The translations under genes and the position numbers were made by a program. Source: CALBZH01 sp964538515 (GTDB lineage Bacteria; Desulfobacterota; Syntrophobacteria; Syntrophobacterales; Syntrophobacteraceae). Taken from it: DNA of 64,000 nt. Below the pieces are notes generated by a model. It worked only from the letters and a program-made list of their open reading frames with translations, searched no databases and was not told where the DNA came from. Positions 15,236 through 23,101 of this stretch are shown in pieces. The stretch is taken from NCBI GenBank assembly GCA_964538515.1, contig CAZIEW010000018.1, positions 1-64,000 on the forward strand. The letters run 5' to 3'. Position 1 is the first letter of the stretch. Each line of letters begins with the position of its first letter.

Positions 15236-15850
15236 TCAGCTCGGACGGCGCGCGAGCAACCGCGCACAGGCGACGCCGCCCAGCAGTCCGAACAGGTGAC
15301 CCTCCCAGGAAATAGCGGGGTGGACCGGCAAGACGCCGAATATCGTCGAGCCCCATCCGATCAGAACCAGCACCGACAGGATGATCGAGCCAAGGCGTCG
15401 TTCAAACCAGCCGGTGAAGAGCAGATAGCCGAAGTAGGCAAAGAGAGCTCCACTGGCGCCGATATGATACGCCGGGCGTCCGAAGAGCCACGTGCCGATC
15501 CCGCTTGAAAGCGCGCCGACCAGGGTCACCAGCCAGAAATGAGCCTCGCTTCGCAGGATGACAAGGCCTCCGAACACCATGATGCCCGTCGTGTTGGCGA
15601 TGAGGTGCCCGATGCCTCCGTGGAGAAAGGGCGCAAACAAAATGCCCCAAAGACCGCGCTCGGTGCGGGGAAGGATGCCGTAGGCTCTGAGCCGCCCCGC
15701 GAAGGCGAAGGCGTCCACGAGGCCGACGATCCAGATGACCGCGATGAAGATCACAATCGTCCGAATCCAGCGCTGAACATCGCGCCTCAAGGAGTCCCCT
15801 TCCCCGCCCCGGCCCGGGCGGAGCTTAGGGTTGTACGCCGATCCGATCAC
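15236..15850 (-). CDS. Rhomboid-family intramembrane serine protease
   Basis: A 204-residue membrane protein with about six hydrophobic segments. The catalytic serine lies in HIGASGALFAYFGYL (GxSG), and the partner histidine in SWEGHLFGLLGG; the FLHGGIGHLIAN segment supplies the conserved HxxxN-like motif of rhomboids. It cleaves single-span membrane proteins within the bilayer. GTG 15850 follows GGAGG at five bases. It is the first gene of a reverse-strand run with the LUD, binding-protein and PP2C genes (32 bases to the next gene). Confidence 0.88.
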   Translation of the reverse strand: MIGSAYNPKLRPGRGGEGDSLRRDVQRWIRTIVIFIAVIWIVGLVDAFAFAGRLRAYGILPRTERGLWGILFAPFLHGGIGHLIANTTGIMVFGGLVILRSEAHFWLVTLVGALSSGIGTWLFGRPAYHIGASGALFAYFGYLLFTGWFERRLGSIILSVLVLIGWGSTIFGVLPVHPAISWEGHLFGLLGGVACARLLARRPS

Positions 15851-16094
15851 TGCAGCCTCCAGTTGGTGAGTTGAGGAGCATGCGTCTTGTCGATGAAACC
15901 GGAAGGTGCCCCCGACAATCTACTCAATTTTCCAAAGCCTGTGGGAGGAAAGTGCGACGATCGAGAGGATTTCCCGCAACGGCTCCAATCCAAGATTCTG
16001 ATCCGGAGCATCATTTGGTCGTTCGCTGTGAGCCCGATGCGGGTTAGAATGCGCGGACGATTTTCTCTCTGATCGACTGAAACATCAAGCTGAC

Positions 16095-18077
16095 ATGTGG
16101 GAGCGGGAAGTGGCTGAACTGAGCGGCATGCTGGTGGGAGCGTGGGGCGACCGGGTCGTGGACAACCGCCACGGCGGTGGAGAGCCCGGGGGCTTTGGCG
16201 GCTTGGAGAACATCGGGGAGTACGAGCCCGGCAACCGGGTGAAGGCCGTCCTCGGCTGGAACGGATTTTTCCTGTTCGATCACGACGTGGATTTGATCGA
16301 CATGGCCCGCGCCTACCTGGATGTGGTGCAGGGGGAATCCTGCGGGAAGTGCGTTCCGTGCCGCATGGGGACCCGCGTCGCGGCGGATATTCTGACGCGC
16401 ATTGGCGAGGGCAAGGGCGTCGAGGAGGACCTCGAGACCTTGAAACGGGTGGGCGAAGTCGTCAAGGCCGGGTCCATGTGCGAGCTGGGCCACACGTCGA
16501 TGAACGCCGTCCTTGCGCTGCTCGAGCATTTCGAGGACGAGTTCCGCCAGGCGATCGTCGAGGGAAAGCACCGCCGGCGGGGGCGCTATCACACCAAGGT
16601 GACCGCGCCCTGCATCGAAGCGTGTCCCGAACGGCTCGATATTCCAAGATATATCGAATACATCAAGTCCGCCCGGTACACGGAGTCGCTTTCGGTGATT
16701 CACGAGCGCAACCCGCTTTCGTCCGTGTGCGGGAGGGTGTGCGTCCGCTTCTGCGAATTCGCCTGCCGCCGCGCCAAGCTCGACGATCCGGTCAACATCA
16801 AGCACCTCAAGCGGTTCGTCTCGGACGTAGAGATGGATGCCGCCGTCAAGCGCTATGACCCGGTCGTGACCATCAAGCCCGATGCCCCGAGAATTGCCGT
16901 CGTCGGCGCGGGGCCCGCCGGAATGACCGCCGCCTACCATCTACTCCTGAAAGGCTACCCGGTTGAAATCTTCGAGGCCCTCCACGAGCCCGGGGGCATG
17001 GCGGCCATGGGGATCCCCGACTACCGACTGCCCCGCGACGTGCTTCGCGCCGAATTCGAGATCCTCTCAAAAATGGGCGTGACCATTCATTACGGAAAGT
17101 CTCTCGGGCGCGATTTCACCCTCGAAGGTCTCAAGAAGCAGGGCTTCGGAGCGATCTTCCTGGCCATCGGGGCCCAGAAAGGCACCGTCATGGGCGTCGA
17201 AGGCGAAGACCGAAATCCGAAGGGCTACTTCCCGGGCATCGACTTTCTCCGCCGGGTGAATCTCAATGAGCCCATCGAGGTGGGAAGCGTAGCCGTCGTC
17301 GTGGGGGGCGGCAATGTCGCGATGGACTGCTCGCGCTCGGCCCTCCGGCTTGGCGTCAAAGAAGTCCATCTGGTCTATCGGCGGACGCAGGAGGAAATGC
17401 CCGCGGACAAGGAGGAGATCCACGATGCGATGGAAGAGGGCGTGGAATTCCATTTCCTGAGCAATCCCGTGCGGCTTTTGATTGAAGACGAGCAGATCGT
17501 CGGCGTCGAGTGCGTCCGGATGGGTCTCGGCGAGCCGGATGCGAGCGGAAGACGACGCCCGGTGCCGGTCGAGGGCTCGGAATTTGTCATCTCCTGCGAC
17601 ATGGTCGTTCCCGCCATCGGGCAGAAGGTGGATGCATCCTGCCTGCAGGGCGAATGCTGCCCGGATCTCACCCGCTGGGACACGGTACAATGCGACGCGG
17701 ATACCCTTCAAACCTCGCAGGAATCCATCTTTGCCGGCGGAGATTGCGTGACGGGCCCGGCCACGTTGATCGAGGCCATGGCCGCAGGGTTTCGGGTGAG
17801 CAATTCGATCGACCAGTACCTCCGGGAGGGATGCGTGACTCTCACCGAGGATGAGCGCATGAGCAAGGTCTTCCGTACGGTTGCCGCCATCGACGAGGAC
17901 CGTGTCGATCGACTGGGCTCGGGTCTGAAGCGGATCAAGATGCCCATGCGCTCCGTCGAGGACCGCGTGGACGATTTTGAAGAAGTCGAAATGGGATTGT
18001 CCCCCGAAGATGCCCTTCTTGAAGCGGATCGCTGTCTGCGCTGTTACCGGATCCTCCTTGTTGCTGCGGAAAAGTAA
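16095..18077 (+). CDS. FAD-dependent oxidoreductase with NuoF-type iron-sulfur domain (formate dehydrogenase partner)
   Basis: A 660-residue fusion. Residues about 75-170 match the C-terminal 4Fe-4S domain of NuoF/HoxF (ESCGKCVPCRMGT, then GSMCELGHTS). Residues about 175-250 hold a GltD-type Fer4_20 domain (PCIEACPERLDIPRY, CGRVCVRFCEFACRR), and residues about 265-600 a two-dinucleotide-fold FAD/NAD(P)H oxidoreductase (AVVGAGPAGMTAAYHL, VVVGGGNVAMDCSRSA, IFAGGDCVTGPATLIEAM). The FMN-binding part of NuoF is missing. It likely links the Fe-S chain of the formate dehydrogenase encoded 18 bases downstream to NAD(P)H. I see no good ribosome site at ATG 16095; ATG 16128 is an alternative. Confidence 0.87.
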   Translation: MWEREVAELSGMLVGAWGDRVVDNRHGGGEPGGFGGLENIGEYEPGNRVKAVLGWNGFFLFDHDVDLIDMARAYLDVVQGESCGKCVPCRMGTRVAADILTRIGEGKGVEEDLETLKRVGEVVKAGSMCELGHTSMNAVLALLEHFEDEFRQAIVEGKHRRRGRYHTKVTAPCIEACPERLDIPRYIEYIKSARYTESLSVIHERNPLSSVCGRVCVRFCEFACRRAKLDDPVNIKHLKRFVSDVEMDAAVKRYDPVVTIKPDAPRIAVVGAGPAGMTAAYHLLLKGYPVEIFEALHEPGGMAAMGIPDYRLPRDVLRAEFEILSKMGVTIHYGKSLGRDFTLEGLKKQGFGAIFLAIGAQKGTVMGVEGEDRNPKGYFPGIDFLRRVNLNEPIEVGSVAVVVGGGNVAMDCSRSALRLGVKEVHLVYRRTQEEMPADKEEIHDAMEEGVEFHFLSNPVRLLIEDEQIVGVECVRMGLGEPDASGRRRPVPVEGSEFVISCDMVVPAIGQKVDASCLQGECCPDLTRWDTVQCDADTLQTSQESIFAGGDCVTGPATLIEAMAAGFRVSNSIDQYLREGCVTLTEDERMSKVFRTVAAIDEDRVDRLGSGLKRIKMPMRSVEDRVDDFEEVEMGLSPEDALLEADRCLRCYRILLVAAEK

Positions 18078-18095
18078 GTGAAAAGGACACGTTGA

Positions 18096-20897
18096 ATGAA
18101 GACGATCGTAAAGAGGGAGCTAAAGCACGTGCGGGTTGTCATAAACGGTGTCCCCGTCGAAGCGCGGGAGGGTAAGAGCATCCTCGACGTCGCCCGGAGC
18201 CATGACATCCCCATCCCGACGCTGTGCTATATCCAGAAGCTGAGACCGCTGGGGTCCTGCCGGATGTGCGTGGTGGAGGTGGAAGGAACGCCGACGCCCG
18301 TCACGGCCTGCACGACCCCGATCGCCGACGGCATGGTCATCACGACCCACTCGCCCCATCTCGAAAAGCTGCGGCGGGAGATTTTGAAGTTCATCCTCCA
18401 GAAGCACCCGCTCAACTGCTACGCCTGCGAGATCAACGGCAATTGCCAGCTCCAGGACCTCGTGCACGCCTACGACATCGGCCACAACGACCTGCACGCC
18501 TACAACATCCGCCCCATCGAATTCGAGCCGGAGCCCTATTCGACACCGCTGATCAAGTACCACCCTCAGCGTTGCATCCTGTGCGGACGATGCATTCAGG
18601 CCTGCATGGAGATCAGCGAGGTCGGCGCGATCAACTTCAAAGGGCGCGGGGCGAGCACGCGGATTGCCCCCGTGCTGCCCACGGCCGAGTTCAAGCCCGA
18701 ATGCATTTCCTGCGGCGAATGCATGTCCGTTTGCCCCGTCAACGCCCTCACCGAAGCCACGGGGCGCCCGCGGGGAAAGGCCTGGGAGACGACCCGGGTG
18801 AAGACCACCTGCGCCTATTGCGGCTGCGGCTGCCAGCTGGAGCTCAACGTCACCAACAACCAGGTGACGGGCGTGAACCCGTGCGAAGGTGGCGTCAACA
18901 AGGGCGCCCTCTGTTCCAAAGGGCGGTTCGGGTACGATTTTATCAACCACCCGGATCGTCTGAAAAAACCCATGATCCGGCGCAACGGAGCCCTTGAGGA
19001 GGTCCACTGGGACGAAGCCCTCGACTTCTGTGCGGAAAGGCTTGTCGACGTGCTGGATGCGCACGGACCCGAGGCGATCGGGGGGTTGAGCTCCGCCCGC
19101 TGCACCAACGAAGAAAACTACCTCTTTCAGAAATTCATGCGGTCCGTGCTTGGAACGAACAACGTGGACCATTGCGCACGCCTTTGACACTCGGTCACCG
19201 TGGCCGGTCTGGCCGCAGCTTTCGGAAGTGGCGCAATGACCAATGCGATGGGGGAAGTCGAAGACACGGACCTGATCCTCATTACCGGGAGCAACACCGC
19301 CGAGTGCCATCCCATCATCGGCCGCATGGTCAAACGGGCCGTCGACCGCAAGCGGGCAAAGCTGATCGTCGTCGATCCGCGCGAGGTCGAGCTGGTCAAG
19401 TTCGCTCGGATCTGGCTGCGCCCCAGACCGGGAACCGACATCGCCTGGATCAACGCCATGGTGCACGTGATTCTCGAAGAAGGCCTCTGGGACAAGGAAT
19501 ACGTCGAGACGCGCACGGAGGGCTTCGAGGCGCTCCGGGCCGGGGTCGCGAGCTACACGCCCGAGCGGGCCGAGCAGATCACGGGGATTCCGGCAGACGA
19601 CTTGCGCCGCGCCGCTCGGCGCTACGCGCAGGCCCCCAAGGCCATGATCCTCTACGCCATGGGCATCACCCAGCACACCAAGGGGACGGATAACGTCAAG
19701 GCTCTGGCCAACCTCGCCATGCTCTGCGGAAACGTCGGCATCGAGGGCGGTGGCTTGAATCCCCTCCGAGGCCAGAACAACGTCCAGGGCGCCTGCGACA
19801 TGGGTGCGCTCCCCAACGTGCTGCCGGGCTATCAGCCGGTGAGCAACGAAGAGGTCCTCGCCCGGTTCCAGCAGGGCTGGAGCACGGGGGTGCGCCTCTC
19901 CGACAAGGTCGGCCTGACCGTGACCGAAATGTTCCCCGCCGTCTTGGAAGGCAACGTGCGAGCCATGCTGATCATGGGCGAAAACCCCATGCTGAGCGAC
20001 GCGAACACCTCTCACGTCAAGAAGGCGTTGGAGCGCCTCGACCTCTTGATCGTCCAGGATATTTTCCTCACCGAAACGGCCCAGATGGCGGACGTGGTCC
20101 TGCCGGCCGCCTCGTTCGCCGAAAAGGACGGTACTTTCACCAACACGGAGCGTCGCGTCCAGCGCGTGCGCAAGGCCCTCGATCCACCCGGAAGGGCCAT
20201 GGCGGACTGGGAGATCCTGTGCGGCCTGGCCCAGCATGTGAGCATGAAGCTCCAAGCCCGGCAGGCGGCAAGGAGCGAGGGGAACAGCTCGCCTCCGTTT
20301 GCGCGTCCCTTTTCCCGCGGGTACTGGGACTACAAGTCCGCCGCGGAGATCTTCGAGGAACTGTCCGCCCTGACGCCGGCCTATGCGGGAATGAGCTACG
20401 ACCGGTTGGAGCGCGGCGGCTTGCAGTGGCCGTGTCCCAACAAGTACCATCCGGGCACCCCGGTCCTGCACAAGGACCGCTTTGTGCGCGGGCTGGGCAA
20501 GTTTCACCCCGTGGAGCACGCTCCGGCGGCGGAAGAGCCGGATCAGGAGTACCCCTTCTTTCTCAGCACGGGTCGTATCCGCTTCCATTACCACACGGGA
20601 ACCATGACCCGCCGCTCGCGGGGACTCAACTGCGTCGCCCCGGAAGGATTTGTCGAAATGCACCCGGAGGATGCAGCCGAGCTCGACATCCAGGACGGCG
20701 AGCGGGTGCGTCTCTTGTCGCGAAGAGGCTCCATCACGTCCCGAGTGCGCCTCACCGAGCGCTCGCCTCGGGGAGTGGTCTTCAGCACGTTCCATTTCAA
20801 GGAGTCGCCGGTCAACCTGCTGACCAACGATGCCTTGGACCCGACGGGAAAAATCCCGGAATTCAAGGTCTGCGCCGTTCGCGTGGAGAAGATTTGA
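18096..20897 (+). CDS. fdhA: Selenocysteine-containing formate dehydrogenase alpha subunit
   Basis: A 933-residue selenoprotein read through an in-frame TGA at 19185-19187 (Sec364). The NuoG-like N-terminus has a 2Fe-2S domain (LCYIQKLRPLGSCRMC), a His-Cys 4Fe-4S region (HPLNCYACEINGNCQL), a ferredoxin-like 2x4Fe-4S domain (CILCGRCIQAC, CISCGECMSVCPVNA) and the Mo/W-bis-MGD catalytic domain with its own 4Fe-4S cluster (CAYCGCGCQLEL). The Sec context DHCARL-U-HSVTVAG matches bacterial formate dehydrogenases, where Sec ligates Mo or W and His follows it. The reading frame is the same on both sides of the stop and a SECIS-like hairpin follows. The enzyme interconverts formate and CO2; the flavoprotein upstream suggests NAD(P) coupling. 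Confidence 0.95.
19188..19230 (+). promoter_or_regulatory. SECIS element of fdhA
   Basis: Directly after the TGA, GGCC (19202-19205) pairs with GGCC (19211-19214) around the loop GGTCT (19206-19210). The loop begins 18 bases after the TGA, the same loop and spacing that I recall for E. coli fdhF, where SelB binds the apical GGUCU. The outer bases CACT (19188-19191) and AGTG (19227-19230) can also pair. Confidence 0.85.
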
Positions 20898-21315
20898 GAA
20901 GGGCAGACCCGGTATGCTCATGAGGCTGACTTCCGGAACCGAGGAAATGGCTGGGGAGGTGCTCGTCCCGGAAGAGAATGGTGAGGCTCTCTCGTATTGT
21001 CTGCACTGTTTTACGGGCCTTTGGAATCCCGACGACCCAGGATGTCAACACTCCAGATCATTGTCGTCATGCACTCCGCGCCCGTCGGCGGTTTCGAATT
21101 CGGCAAGTTGTCTTGACTACCGCTGAGCCTGATCTGGAGCTACTTTTGGGCGATATATCGCGTACGGTATCAAGATCTGATGACTTTGCATGCGAGGGTG
21201 CGACGCAGGTTCCCAAAGCCTTTTCGAAGTTGTTGGGAAGCCACTCCCGAAATGATTGATGGTTGATGTGAGCAAAGGCACCGGTGAGCTCTGGATTGTA
21301 TGGAGGTTAATGCCC
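20898..21315. other. Intergenic stretch without a supported gene
   Basis: Between fdhA and the DUF433 remnant. Short frames exist (for example 20914-21126 and 20978-21259), but none has a recognisable domain, sustained protein-like composition and ribosome site together. The first 45 residues encoded from ATG 20914 look somewhat protein-like (cysteine-rich, ending near a GLWNPDDPGC segment), then become random, so a decayed gene is possible. Confidence 0.5.
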
Positions 21316-21477
21316 ATGTCACGGGCGTCTCGTGAAACACAATATCAGCACGTGGTTCTTGACGAGCAGAGGGTCCCGATCATTGCCGGAACGGACATGA
21401 ACGTGATTGAGCTCGTTTTGGAAAAGACCGCCTTCGGCTGGAGTCCCGAAGAGCTCTGCTTTCAACACCCCTTCTGA
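21316..21477 (+). pseudogene. DUF433-type antitoxin-like protein, frameshifted at the C-terminus
   Basis: From ATG 21316 (GGAGG at 21302) the encoded protein follows the DUF433 pattern: a start strand with QHVVLDEQRVPIIAGTDMNV, then IELVLEKTAFGWSPEELCFQHP. Family members continue with a helix ending in aromatic residues and DH. Here the frame stops after HPF, but the +1 frame immediately continues SETVIAVQLSYGYH before its own stop at about 21516, resembling the missing helix. A single-base indel therefore appears to have truncated it. DUF433 proteins are usually antitoxins of VapC/DUF5615-type modules; no toxin gene is adjacent. Confidence 0.5.
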
Positions 21478-21513
21478 GACTGTAATCGCCGTGCAGCTCA
21501 GCTACGGATATCA

Positions 21514-21543
21514 TTGACTTTGCCGGGTAGACGCTGCTATTTT
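21514..21543 (+). promoter_or_regulatory. Putative promoter of the efflux operon
   Basis: TTGACT (21514-21519), an 18-base spacer and TATTTT (21538-21543) form a sigma70-like promoter about 180 bases before macA. It ends two bases before an operator-like palindrome. Confidence 0.5.
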
Positions 21544-21545
21544 GC

Positions 21546-21559
21546 TGAGTGATTACTCA
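21546..21559. promoter_or_regulatory. Putative TetR-family operator
   Basis: TGAGTGATTACTCA is palindromic at 12 of 14 positions, with arms TGAGT and ACTCA. It overlaps the expected transcription start of the promoter just upstream. The last gene of the operon encodes a TetR-type repressor, and such regulators commonly bind palindromes of this kind, so autoregulation is inferred. Confidence 0.5.
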
Positions 21560-21722
21560 ATCGGTCAGACGGCGATACCGCTACATCATACCCGCTGAGG
21601 ATTGGAATCTTCATTTGGGCCGCACGCAGGGACAATGGCGAAAGATCGTTTGCCCCTACTGACCCTGATAAAGAAGCGTTCGACCCCGACGAGTCTGTTC
21701 TGGAAATCTACTGGGAGAGTGT

Positions 21723-23069
21723 ATGAAGCGCAGCGCCAAATCGATCTTGCTCCTCGTCGTCCTGATCGGGTTGATAGCGGGTGGCGCAACCTGGCTCATG
21801 AAACGGGACAACAATCGCTCGGTCGCCTACCGGACAACCCCCCTCAGCCGGGGCAATCTTCTCGCCACCATCAGTGCCACCGGTACGGTGGAGCCGGAAG
21901 AAGTCATCGATGTCGGCTCCCAGGTGGCGGGGAAAATTGTTGCCTTCGGAAAAGACAAGTCGGGCCGTCCCGTGGACTACGGGTCCACGGTCGAAGAAGG
22001 CATGATCCTGGCCCAGATTGACGACTCGCTCTTTGCCGCGGATGTCGCTCAGGCCAAATCCCAACTGGAGCAGGCACTGGCCAGCCTGCTTCGGGCCAAG
22101 GCGGATCTCGGCCAGCTCGAGGCAAAGCTCTTCCAGGCCGAGCGCGACTGGAACCGGGCCAAAAAGCTGGGGCCCTCGGAGGCTCTGGCTCAAAGCGATT
22201 TCGATGCATCCAAGTCCGCTTTCGAAGTGGCCAAAGCGAACGTGGAAGTGGGAAAGGCCGTAATCGCTCAGGCCGCCGGCACCGTGGCCGCCGCCGAAGC
22301 GACTCTCAGGCGCGCCCAGCAGAACCTGGACTATTGTACGATCCGCTCGCCGGTCAAGGGCGTCATCATCGACCGGCGGGTCAACATTGGCCAGACCGTA
22401 GTCGCAAGCCTGAACGCCCCGAGTCTTTTCCTCATTGCCAGAGACCTGAAGCGCATGCAGGTGTGGGTCGCGGTGAACGAAGCGGACATCGGGAGCATTG
22501 TTCCGGGGCAGCCGGTCAAATTCACCGTGGACGCGCTGCCCGACCGGACCTTCGATGGCACGGTGGGAAAGATCCGCCTGAACGCGAGCATGACGCAAAA
22601 CGTCGTCACGTACACTGTGGAAGTGATCACGGACAATTCCGACGGGGCGCTCCTGCCCTATCTTACGGCCAATGCCAAGTTCATGATCCGTGAGCGTCAG
22701 AACGTGTGGCTCGTCCCCAACGCAGCCCTCCGCTACATTCCGACTCCGGAAGTCCTGGCTGCGGGCAAGGAGCGCCCGTCACCCAGGGAGCAGGAGAAGC
22801 CCAAGACATCACCCGAGGCCGGCAAGGCACCCACAGGTGGTGCACCCAAGGGGACAATCTGGGTCCAACAGGGCTCTCAGCTGCGTTCGATCCCGGTGAC
22901 GATCGGTGTGACGGACGGCTCTCAGACTGAAATCCACGGGGATGACCTGAAGGAAGGATTGCTCGTGGTCCTTGGCGAAGAGCGCAAGGATTCCCAGGGC
23001 GCCTCAGCCGGCGGAAGCCCTTTCACGCCGCGCCTCTTCAGGGGAGGCGGTGGCTCATCCGGCCGATGA
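21723..23069 (+). CDS. macA: MacA-like periplasmic adaptor of a tripartite efflux pump
   Basis: A 448-residue membrane-fusion protein. It has an N-terminal membrane anchor (SILLLVVLIGLIAGGATWLM), the biotinyl-lipoyl half motif GTVEPEEVIDVGSQVAGKI, an Ala-rich coiled-coil hairpin (about residues 100-195), the second lipoyl half (LDYCTIRSPVKGVII) and a beta-barrel region. A Pro-Lys-rich stretch (about 345-375) is inserted before the C-terminal membrane-proximal part. It bridges the MacB transporter and the outer-membrane channel encoded next. It overlaps or nearly abuts macB, and the operon probably starts at the promoter near 21514. Confidence 0.9.
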   Translation: MKRSAKSILLLVVLIGLIAGGATWLMKRDNNRSVAYRTTPLSRGNLLATISATGTVEPEEVIDVGSQVAGKIVAFGKDKSGRPVDYGSTVEEGMILAQIDDSLFAADVAQAKSQLEQALASLLRAKADLGQLEAKLFQAERDWNRAKKLGPSEALAQSDFDASKSAFEVAKANVEVGKAVIAQAAGTVAAAEATLRRAQQNLDYCTIRSPVKGVIIDRRVNIGQTVVASLNAPSLFLIARDLKRMQVWVAVNEADIGSIVPGQPVKFTVDALPDRTFDGTVGKIRLNASMTQNVVTYTVEVITDNSDGALLPYLTANAKFMIRERQNVWLVPNAALRYIPTPEVLAAGKERPSPREQEKPKTSPEAGKAPTGGAPKGTIWVQQGSQLRSIPVTIGVTDGSQTEIHGDDLKEGLLVVLGEERKDSQGASAGGSPFTPRLFRGGGGSSGR

Positions 23070-23101
23070 CGGAAACCTCCTTTCATGAGAGAGGTCCATC
23101 C

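Noticed and set aside
18096..19187. Treating fdhA as two separate genes or a pseudogene split at 19187
   Set aside because: The stop is TGA, the frame is preserved, and both the Sec context and a SECIS hairpin are present, so readthrough is the better reading.
18120..20921. A 933-codon open frame on the minus strand opposite fdhA
   Set aside because: It mirrors fdhA almost exactly and has no recognisable domain; long antisense frames are common in GC-rich genes with strong third-position bias.
20914..21126. A 70-codon frame from ATG 20914 with a Cys-rich N-terminus
   Set aside because: Only the first part is protein-like and the rest appears random; not enough to call a gene.
20978..21259. 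A 93-codon frame after fdhA
   Set aside because: No family resemblance, composition rich in Arg and Ser as in random frames, and no proper ribosome site.
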